In this document: positions 52,806 through 59,485 of the stretch, piece after piece
Position numbering within the stretch: position 1 is the stretch's first letter
Layout of the letters: every line of letters starts with the position of its first letter
Assembly (NCBI RefSeq): GCF_017254915.1
Contig: NZ_JAFKCT010000001.1
Coordinates: forward strand, 310,001-374,000
Length of the DNA: 64,000 nucleotides
DNA from: Algoriphagus oliviformis
Lineage (GTDB): Bacteria; Bacteroidota; Bacteroidia; Cytophagales; Cyclobacteriaceae
Reading direction: 5' to 3'
The notes under the pieces: model-generated
Databases searched by the model: none
Told to the model about the DNA's origin: nothing
Seen by the model: only the letters and a program-made list of their open reading frames with translations
Made by a program: the position numbers and the translations under genes

Positions 52806-53258
52806 ATGAAAGACATCTTTGATCCCCTCGTCACCAAAGAACTGATCACCAGAATCGGACAGCTGAAACCCGACAGTCCCGGCCTCTGGGGCAAAATGGC
52901 CGTCGACCAGATGCTTGCCCACTGCTCGGTGGCCTACGAAATGGCCTACACCAAAAAGCACCCCAAGCCCAATGCGCTGATGCGCTTCCTGCTGAAGGCT
53001 TTTGTCAAAAAGGGCGTGGTCAACGAGGTGCCCTATCCCAAAAACATCCGAACGGCTCCTGCCTTCATCATCGCAGACCGCCGGAATTTTGAGGAGGAAA
53101 AAGACAAGCTGGTCAAGTACCTCGAGCATACCCTGTCTTTGGGAAGGGACCATTTTGAGGGCAAAGAGTCCCTTTCCTTCGGAAAAATGACCGCCCAGGA
53201 GTGGAACAACCTCTTCTACAAGCATCTTGACCATCACCTGACCCAGTTTGGTGTATGA
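52806..53258 (+). CDS. DUF1569 (DinB-like) protein
   Basis: 150 residues. DinB/DUF1569 pattern: LVTKELITRIGQLKPDSPGLWGKMAVDQMLAHCSVAYE (first 45 residues), then the C-terminal HLDHHLTQFGV with metal-type His residues; the first His lies in LAHC. Members are four-helix metal-binding proteins, often of unknown substrate. The stop overlaps the start of the next gene in ATGA (53255-53258). Confidence 0.85.
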   Translation: MKDIFDPLVTKELITRIGQLKPDSPGLWGKMAVDQMLAHCSVAYEMAYTKKHPKPNALMRFLLKAFVKKGVVNEVPYPKNIRTAPAFIIADRRNFEEEKDKLVKYLEHTLSLGRDHFEGKESLSFGKMTAQEWNNLFYKHLDHHLTQFGV

Positions 53259-53635
53259 TACAGGCAGGAAAATCCATCCGAACCTTCGTAGGTTCCAAGG
53301 ACTTCGAGGAGAGTTGCCGCTTCTATGAAACCCTGGAGTTTGAGCTACACCACCATGGAAAAGGCTTTGCCTATGTGTCCATCTCTCCCGAGATTGGCTT
53401 TTACCTGCAGGATTACTACGTGAAGGATTGGTGCGAAAACTCCATGCTCTTCCTCGAGGTAGAGGATCTTCCGGCCTATTTTGACAAAATCATCGAGCTT
53501 GACCTTCCCGGGAAGTTTCCCGGCGTGAAAATCATGCCCATCAAGCAGCAAATCTGGGGAGCCGAGTTTTTCATCATCGAGCCTGCCGGGGTGCTCTGGC
53601 ATATCGGGACCTTTAACAAAGAAAGCGTCGGGTAG
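53255..53635 (+). CDS. VOC-superfamily (glyoxalase/bleomycin-resistance-like) protein
   Basis: 126 residues. RTFVGSKDFEESCRFYETLEFE (about 9-30) and the C-terminal IWGAEFFIIEPAGVLWHIGTF (about 99-119) are the two betaalphabetabetabeta units of a vicinal-oxygen-chelate fold. The metal-site positions seem incomplete, so a binding protein is as likely as an enzyme. Translationally coupled to the DUF1569 gene by an ATGA overlap. Confidence 0.82.
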   Translation: MIQAGKSIRTFVGSKDFEESCRFYETLEFELHHHGKGFAYVSISPEIGFYLQDYYVKDWCENSMLFLEVEDLPAYFDKIIELDLPGKFPGVKIMPIKQQIWGAEFFIIEPAGVLWHIGTFNKESVG

Positions 53636-53807
53636 ATCCTTTCTTGCCCAGAAGCTGGAAAAACGCCCTTTTCCCCTACTGCCTGCTCCAAGCCAATCCC
53701 TGACACCTCTACCCCCAAACCACAGTTGGCGAAGGGCGGACTTTCCTATTCCGATTTTGAAAAACAGGGAGCGGGTTTTAGCTTAGCAAATATCAACCGC
53801 CAGGCCT

Positions 53808-54461
53808 ATGCGATTGCTCTCGATCACCGTACTTGCCTTTTTGACCTTTCTTCCGCCCCTTTTTGCGGCCAACCCAAGTCTGGAGGATTCCATCCTCACC
53901 GAACGCAAAATATGGGAAGAGTTTTTTGCAAAAAACCTGCGATACCCAGCCGAGGCTATCAGGGCTCAGGAGAGTGCCAGGATCGTCCTCTCGGTCAAAA
54001 TCGGCCCAGAAGGAAACCTGGACAGTCTGTTTTTGGTGGAAGATGCGCCGGAGTATTTCCAAGACCACGTGATGGAGGTTTTCTCGCTTGGCACCTCACT
54101 TTGGAACAAGGCTATTCTTGAAAGTCGCCCAGCCGACGCACGATACCTGATCTGCTTCAATTTCGAATTTGGTGGGACAAATGGGCCGCCTGCGAACCGG
54201 CAGAAAATGGCCAAGGACTACATCGAAAAAGGAAAGCCGGAAAAAGCCCTGAAGATCCTTGACCAACTGATCGAAAAGCAACCCTACAGCTACAAAAACT
54301 ACGAACTACGATCCGAAACCCATCGCCAGCTGGGAAACACGGAACTTGCCCAGAAGGACTACATGAACTCCCGCCTGACCAAAAAGAAAGTGCTGTCGGA
54401 GTTTGACGTGGTGGTCTATGGGCAAGTCACCCGCCGCGTGGAGACGTCCCTGCATTTGTAA
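53808..54461 (+). CDS. Exported TonB-C-like / TPR protein
   Basis: 217 residues with a signal peptide (MRLLSITVLAFLTFLPPLFA). A TonB C-terminal-like domain follows (RYPAEAIRAQESARIVLSVKIGPEGNLDSLFLVEDAPEYF, about 45-85), then a tetratricopeptide stretch at the end (AKDYIEKGKPEKALKILDQLIEKQPYSYKNYELRSETHRQLGNTELAQKDY, about 134-184). Probably periplasmic. There is no partner that points to a role; the gap before it (53636-53807) shows nothing I can name. Confidence 0.7.
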   Translation: MRLLSITVLAFLTFLPPLFAANPSLEDSILTERKIWEEFFAKNLRYPAEAIRAQESARIVLSVKIGPEGNLDSLFLVEDAPEYFQDHVMEVFSLGTSLWNKAILESRPADARYLICFNFEFGGTNGPPANRQKMAKDYIEKGKPEKALKILDQLIEKQPYSYKNYELRSETHRQLGNTELAQKDYMNSRLTKKKVLSEFDVVVYGQVTRRVETSLHL

Positions 54462-54515
54462 CCGACCGGCCGAAAGCGTAGCATTGTTCCATCCGGCCAG
54501 TCCAACAGTACCTCT

Positions 54516-54992
54516 ATGACTAAAAGTACCCTACTGCTATCCCTGTTTATCGCCCTTCTCTCTTCTTGCTCCAAGCCGGCCGAAACGCTGGAGCTCGAGG
54601 ACACCACTGCAGAACTCAGCCTGGACCAGGAAATCGTGCAATCCCTCCCGACCGGCGACAATTCGCAAAACGCGCTTGATTGGCCCGGCACCTACTTTGC
54701 CACCCTGCCTTGCGCGAGCTGTGAAGGCATCGAGACTTGGGTGACGCTAAACCAGGACGGCACCTTTGTGCTGAAAACCCACCACATGGGCCTCAATGAC
54801 GACCTCGAGGAGATTTTTACGGGCAAGTTTACCTGGGACGAAAGTGGCTCCATGGTGACCTTTCACGGGCTGATCGGCTCCGCCCCAGGTAAATACAAGG
54901 TGGGCGAAAACCGCATCTGGCACTTGGACAAAAACGGAAACAAAATCGAGGGCGACCTCGCTGATCGCTACATTTTGGTCAAGCAGTATTGA
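54516..54992 (+). CDS. NlpE-like copper-resistance/envelope-stress lipoprotein
   Basis: 158 residues. The signal peptide ends in LLSSC (Cys18, lipobox). WPGTYFATLPCASCEGIETWVTLNQDGTF (about 56-84) is the NlpE N-terminal domain, with the CxxC motif. In other bacteria NlpE signals surface contact and copper stress to the envelope response. It stands alone between the TPR protein and a 236-bp gap. Confidence 0.87.
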   Translation: MTKSTLLLSLFIALLSSCSKPAETLELEDTTAELSLDQEIVQSLPTGDNSQNALDWPGTYFATLPCASCEGIETWVTLNQDGTFVLKTHHMGLNDDLEEIFTGKFTWDESGSMVTFHGLIGSAPGKYKVGENRIWHLDKNGNKIEGDLADRYILVKQY

Positions 54993-55193
54993 TTTTGAGG
55001 GATGCCCACAATCTTGCCAGTGAGCGAATTTGCCACTTCATTTGGGCCTGTCTGCTCAGGCGGGCTGGAAGACCCCGACACGTCGGGCAGGCGATGACGG
55101 AAGACCGAAGTTTTGGCAAAGCTAGAGTCTGCCGTTAGTTTGGATAGCCTGGGTAAGTACTAAATTGATCTCTGGCCAGACGATGGAACTGCG

Positions 55194-55221
55194 GTGGACT
55201 GTCGACTGTAGACTGTTGACC
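55194..55221. repeat. Four tandem heptamers (GTNGAC type) next to oxyR
   Basis: GTGGACT, GTCGACT, GTAGACT and GTTGACC lie in tandem, 7 bp past the oxyR stop. The unit is the reverse complement of the (G/A)GTCNAC unit at 51032-51059. The gap 54993-55193 also holds the small palindrome CCCGAC AC GTCGGG near 55075-55090 and no gene. Confidence 0.65.
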
Positions 55222-55228
55222 AAAAAGC

Positions 55229-56158
55229 TTATTTAAACCTCACAATCTTCCCGTGCGCCTTGGAGGTCATTTCCTCGGGGATCGCCTCGGTGATTTCCTT
55301 GTAGAGCAGTTCTACGAGCTTTTGCTTGAGAAAGCTGCGGTTCAGGATGATGCTCACCTCGCGCGTGGGCGCCCCTACAAAAGGCCTGAGCCGGGTCTTT
55401 TCCTCCGGAGAAAGGTCATGCGTCGCCAGCTCCGGCAGCAGGGTCATGCCCTGATAGCGGTTGACCATATTTTTCAACCCCTCCAGCGAGCCGCTTTCGT
55501 AGTGGAAGTTTTTGTGGCCTGAGCTCGTCTGGTCGCAAAAGTTGAGCACCTGATCCCGAAAGCAGTGTCCCTGCTGGAGAATCCACAGGTCCTCGGCTTT
55601 CACATCGCCGACTTTGATCTCCCGCTCCCGCAGCAGCGGATGGTTCTGGGAGAGATAGGCATAAAATTTCTCGTAAAACATCGGCTTTTCCACCACTCCC
55701 GGTTCAGCAAGAGGAGTCACAATGATGCCCAGATCCAGCTCGTCGTTTTTCAGCCTACGGACGATCTCCTCGGTGACCATTTCCTGTACCTCGAGCTTCA
55801 CGTTGGGGTATTTCTCCAAAAACTTCCTGACAAACAAGTGCAGCAGATAGGGCGCGAGCGTGGGAATGATGGCCAGCTTGATCGTGCCGGAGATGTCGCC
55901 CTTGAGCTGAGCCACCAGCTCCAGGATGCCTTTACTTTCGGATACCACCTTCTTTGCCTGGGCGATGATCTGCACGCCAATCTCCGTCGGGATCACCGGC
56001 ATCTTGCTTCGGTCAAAGAGGATCACGCCCAGCTCTTTTTCCAGCTTACCGAGCTGCGCGCTGAGCGTAGGTTGGGTGACATAGCAGGACTCTGCCGCAT
56101 TTCCAAAGTGCCGTTGTTTGTCGACGGCGATGAGGTACTCGAGTTGTTGGATGGTCAT
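55229..56158 (-). CDS. oxyR: Hydrogen peroxide-sensing LysR-type regulator
   Basis: 309 residues. N-terminal LysR helix-turn-helix (LEYLIAVDKQRHFGNAAESCYVTQPTLSAQLGKLEKELG, about 6-44), then the inducer-binding domain with the redox pair in QGHCFRDQVLNFCDQ (about 196-210): the two Cys are 9 apart and the GHC.RDQ motif is the OxyR signature. Peroxide forms a disulfide and switches on antioxidant genes. It diverges from a Tat-exported oxidoreductase across 188 bp; sodA and the thioredoxin-fold lipoprotein are plausible targets elsewhere in the window, as an inference. Confidence 0.93.
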   Translation of the reverse strand: MTIQQLEYLIAVDKQRHFGNAAESCYVTQPTLSAQLGKLEKELGVILFDRSKMPVIPTEIGVQIIAQAKKVVSESKGILELVAQLKGDISGTIKLAIIPTLAPYLLHLFVRKFLEKYPNVKLEVQEMVTEEIVRRLKNDELDLGIIVTPLAEPGVVEKPMFYEKFYAYLSQNHPLLREREIKVGDVKAEDLWILQQGHCFRDQVLNFCDQTSSGHKNFHYESGSLEGLKNMVNRYQGMTLLPELATHDLSPEEKTRLRPFVGAPTREVSIILNRSFLKQKLVELLYKEITEAIPEEMTSKAHGKIVRFK

Positions 56159-56346
56159 AGCAATAGAGATAATCTATGAAACTAAGCATTGAAATAGAAA
56201 GATGAGTTCCGCTCCCCTCGGGATTTTTGCCCCAAAATCCCGCTACAGCAAGGAAATCTGACAATTAGCGATCTCGAAATTTCCTTTCCGAACCCAAAAA
56301 AGCTAATTTATTCCCACTATTTGATCAAAACCCAAAAACCTTCCAA

Positions 56347-57654
56347 ATGAGTAAATCCTCTTTTTCCAGAAGAAAATTTCTGGGCGCCAGCCTGCTCACC
56401 GGTGCTGGCATGAGCCTACTTCCCCAGCTGGGCTTCGCATCCTCTGCCCAGCCTCTTTTCCAGACCGCCCACGAGCGCGTACGCCTGGGCTTCATCGGGG
56501 TCGGCAGACAGGCCATGGGCTTGCTGAACAATTTCATGAAAATCCCCGGAGTCGAGGTCGTGGCCGGTGCCGACGTCTATGCGGTGAAGCGTGACCGCTT
56601 TGCGCTGCGGGTGAAAAAAAACCAAAGCGAAGCCGGTAAGCCCAATGTCGCGCCCAAACTCTATGCAGACTATCGGGAGCTGCTGGCCAATCCCGAAGTG
56701 GACGCGGTCGTCATTGCCTCGCCCGACCATTGGCATGCACTGATGGCCATCGATGCCTGTCGCGCCAAAAAGGACATCTACCTGGAAAAGCCCCTGACTT
56801 TTACCATCAAGGAAGGCCAAGAGCTGGTCAAGTCTGTCCGTGCCAATGGTGTAGTCCTCGCGGTGGGCAGCATGCAGCGCGCCGCGGTCAATTTCCAAAC
56901 CGCCGCCCTGCATGTGCAAAAAGGCCGTCTGGGCGAGATCAACCAAGTCTTGGTGTATGTCGGGGAAAATCCCCATCCGAAGCCCTACGATCTCGCTCAG
57001 GAGGCACTTCCGGCGGGGCTGGATTGGCAGGCTTGGCTCGGTCCGCTGCCAAAGCTTCACTTCAACGACCTGCTCAATCCGGGCATCACGCTCGATCCGG
57101 AAAAAAACGAGGCGGCCTGGGGAGCCTGGCGCTGGTACAAGGAAACCGGCGGAGGATTGATGACAGACTGGGGTGCACACATGTTTGACATCGCCCAGTG
57201 GGGACTCGGGATGGATAGAAACGGCCCGATAGAGGTAATCCCGGCATCGGGAACTGCCCCGCTCACCTACAAGTACGCCAATGGCACCGAGATGCTGCTC
57301 ACCAAGTACGATGAGGCCAGGGCGGGAGTCAAGTTTGTCGGGGAAAAGGGCTGGATCAACGTATCCAGAGGCAACTACGACACCTCGATCCAAGAGCTCC
57401 AGATCGGCAAAGAGCCGGAAAACTTCACGTTTGGAGCGCATCATGTGGATTTTATCGACTGTGTGAGAAAAAGGAAAGACCCCATCGTCCCAGTGGAAGT
57501 CGGCCACAGTACCTGTACGGTCTGTACCATTGGCAACATCGCCCATGAGATGAACCGACCGCTGAAATGGGATCCCATCGCCCAGGAATTTTCCGACCCG
57601 GATGCCAACACCAAGCTCCACTACGCCTATCAAAACGGGTATTCCCTGATCTAA
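56347..57654 (+). CDS. Tat-exported Gfo/Idh/MocA-family oxidoreductase
   Basis: 435 residues. The N-terminus SRRKFLGASLLTGAGMSLLP is a twin-arginine signal. The Rossmann domain follows (VRLGFIGVGRQAMGLL, about 44-59; AVVIASPDHWHALMAIDAC; KDIYLEKPLTFTIKEGQ, about 141-157), and the C-terminal Gfo/Idh domain has WRWYKETGGGLMTDWGAHMFDIAQW (about 260-284). Such exported enzymes are common in Bacteroidota and probably act on sugars or glycosides in the periplasm with tightly bound NAD(P); the substrate is unknown. Confidence 0.92.
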   Translation: MSKSSFSRRKFLGASLLTGAGMSLLPQLGFASSAQPLFQTAHERVRLGFIGVGRQAMGLLNNFMKIPGVEVVAGADVYAVKRDRFALRVKKNQSEAGKPNVAPKLYADYRELLANPEVDAVVIASPDHWHALMAIDACRAKKDIYLEKPLTFTIKEGQELVKSVRANGVVLAVGSMQRAAVNFQTAALHVQKGRLGEINQVLVYVGENPHPKPYDLAQEALPAGLDWQAWLGPLPKLHFNDLLNPGITLDPEKNEAAWGAWRWYKETGGGLMTDWGAHMFDIAQWGLGMDRNGPIEVIPASGTAPLTYKYANGTEMLLTKYDEARAGVKFVGEKGWINVSRGNYDTSIQELQIGKEPENFTFGAHHVDFIDCVRKRKDPIVPVEVGHSTCTVCTIGNIAHEMNRPLKWDPIAQEFSDPDANTKLHYAYQNGYSLI

Positions 57655-57678
57655 AATCCAGACTTATCCACACTGCCG

Positions 57679-58890
57679 ATGCACACTGTCCCGAAAAATA
57701 CCAAGCTAGGTCTGCTGTACTTATCCACAGCCTGTCTATTTTTCCAGTGCGGCAAAAGCACGGAAAGCTCCACCGCCGAGCAGCCCCTATCCACGGAGCA
57801 GTTCATCCCAAATCCGCAGGTCGTCGCCGAGCAGCCTATCGCCAAGCTGGCGATAGGCGATGCGGCACCGCCTTTCCGGCTCCCGGATTTGGATGGGAAA
57901 TACCATAGCCTCGAGGACTATGCGGACTCTGAGGTCTTGGTGGTGAACTTTACCTGCAACCACTGTCCGACTGCCCAGGCCTACGAGGATCGCTTTATCA
58001 GCCTGGTGGATGAATACGAGGGCAAATCCGTGGCCTTCCTCGCCATCTCCACCAACAGTCCCATTGCCGTTCTGCCCGAAGAGCTGGGCTACACCGATCT
58101 GGGCGACTACTACGAGGAGATGAAAATCCGCGCTGTGGATAAGTCCTACAATTTCCCCTACCTCTACGATGGCGACACGCATGAATTTTCGCTTGCATAT
58201 GGTCCGACGGCCACGCCGCACGTCTTTGTTTTTGACAAGGACAGAAAGCTGGCCTACTCCGGCCGCATCGATGCGAAGGAGAAACCGGGAACCGGCAATG
58301 CGGAAGACCTGCGAAATGCCATCGAAGCCACGCTCAGGGGAGAGGCCCTTCCCGCCGAATCCGCGCAGACTCCTGCTTTTGGCTGCTCGATGAAGTGGGC
58401 CTGGAAAAACGAGTACACCATCAAGACCAACAAGGCCTGGGAGGAAAAAGCAGTCACCTTGGAAAAGCTGTCCCCGGCGGGACTGGCGGAATTGCTCCAA
58501 AACAATACGGACGAACTGCTTTTGGTCAATTTCTGGGCGACCTGGTGCGGCCCTTGCATCATCGAATATCCGGAGTTTGTCACCATGCAGCGCATGTATG
58601 GCGAGCGGGATTTCCAGTTTGTCTCGGTGAGCATGGACACACCGGAGCAGTTTGACAAAGCCCTGAAATTCCTGGACGGCAAGGCCTCTGCGCTTCCCAA
58701 CTACCTGATGGATACCGAAGACAAGTATGAGGTGATCCAGGTCGTGGGCGAAGACTGGGACGGCAGCCTGCCCATTACTTTGCTCATAGAGCCCGGCGGA
58801 AAAATCGCCTACAAAGCCCCGGGAACGATAGACGCCTTGGCATTGAAAAAGGCCATCGTGGACCATCCCATGATAGGAAGGTACTATTGA
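57679..58890 (+). CDS. Lipoprotein with two thioredoxin-fold domains (redoxin plus TlpA-like)
   Basis: 403 residues. The signal peptide ends in FFQC (Cys24, lipobox-like). A first AhpC/TSA-type redoxin domain covers about 58-225 and carries the CxxC motif CNHC (FTCNHCPTAQAY, about 93-104). A second, TlpA-like thioredoxin domain covers about 250-400 with WATWCGPCIIEYP (about 286-298). It is a fusion of an unusual redoxin with a classical periplasmic thioredoxin; a role in thiol redox or peroxide handling is inferred. The start ATG 57679 is 24 bp past the previous stop. Perfect DnaA-box nonamers lie at 57664, 57721 and 58134. Confidence 0.83.
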   Translation: MHTVPKNTKLGLLYLSTACLFFQCGKSTESSTAEQPLSTEQFIPNPQVVAEQPIAKLAIGDAAPPFRLPDLDGKYHSLEDYADSEVLVVNFTCNHCPTAQAYEDRFISLVDEYEGKSVAFLAISTNSPIAVLPEELGYTDLGDYYEEMKIRAVDKSYNFPYLYDGDTHEFSLAYGPTATPHVFVFDKDRKLAYSGRIDAKEKPGTGNAEDLRNAIEATLRGEALPAESAQTPAFGCSMKWAWKNEYTIKTNKAWEEKAVTLEKLSPAGLAELLQNNTDELLLVNFWATWCGPCIIEYPEFVTMQRMYGERDFQFVSVSMDTPEQFDKALKFLDGKASALPNYLMDTEDKYEVIQVVGEDWDGSLPITLLIEPGGKIAYKAPGTIDALALKKAIVDHPMIGRYY

Positions 58891-58910
58891 GCAAGGCTTT
58901 CTTGACTTTG

Positions 58911-58941
58911 GGATTGGAAACAAGTAGATTGTATCCAATCC
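58911..58941. promoter_or_regulatory. Inverted repeat, probable operator of the MarR-family gene
   Basis: GGATTGGA (58911-58918) and TCCAATCC (58934-58941) are perfect 8-bp inverted arms with 15 bases between. Inside, GATTGTATCCAATC (58927-58940) is a tighter 5-4-5 palindrome of the type bound by MarR/OhrR-family proteins. The repeat ends 12 bp before the MarR start, a place typical of autoregulation. Confidence 0.55.
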
Positions 58942-58953
58942 TTTTTTTATGCA

Positions 58954-59391
58954 ATGGCTGATTCTGACTTTCCCTTGCTGCGGCTTTCGCAGATGCTTTA
59001 CTCGTCTTCACGGCTGCTCATCCAGCGGATCCAAAAGGCGCTCAACGAGTTTAATCTGACTTATCCACAATTTCTCGTCCTCCGCATTTTATGGAAAGAG
59101 GACGGCCTAAAAGTATATGAGCTGGGCAAGCAGCTGGATTTGGACTCTGGGACCTTGACCCCTCTTTTGAAAAAGCTGGAAAGCCAAAACCTGCTCCGAC
59201 GCAAGCGGGGCGAAACGGACGAGCGAACCGTATTCATACATCTCAGCTATCCTGGAAAATCTCTCCAAAACAAGGTCATGGACGCTGTTCTTCAGCTGGA
59301 GCAGGAGCTGGAAGTCGAGCTGGGAACTAACCTCAACCAGCTCAACGCCCTTTCCGAAGCATTTTTGGAAAAGCTACAGACGCTGGACTAG
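58954..59391 (+). CDS. MarR-family transcriptional regulator (OhrR-like without the usual Cys)
   Basis: 145 residues. Winged helix: YPQFLVLRILWKEDGLKVYELGKQLDLDSGTLTPLLKKLESQNLLRRKRGETDERTVFIHLSYPGK region (about 38-108), typical of MarR/OhrR. OhrR proteins have a reactive Cys in a LCFALY segment near the N-terminus; here the equivalent reads LSQMLYSSSRLL (about 11-22) and no Cys is present anywhere in the protein, so it probably does not sense peroxide in the usual way. A palindrome suitable as its operator lies just upstream. Confidence 0.87.
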   Translation: MADSDFPLLRLSQMLYSSSRLLIQRIQKALNEFNLTYPQFLVLRILWKEDGLKVYELGKQLDLDSGTLTPLLKKLESQNLLRRKRGETDERTVFIHLSYPGKSLQNKVMDAVLQLEQELEVELGTNLNQLNALSEAFLEKLQTLD

Positions 59392-59485
59392 CGGCTTTCC
59401 ACCTTCGAAAAAACGTTTTTCCCCGACCGGTGAGGCACCAAGCCCAAAAAGCTTTTATCTTCCCATTGGAATCCAACTTACCCCT

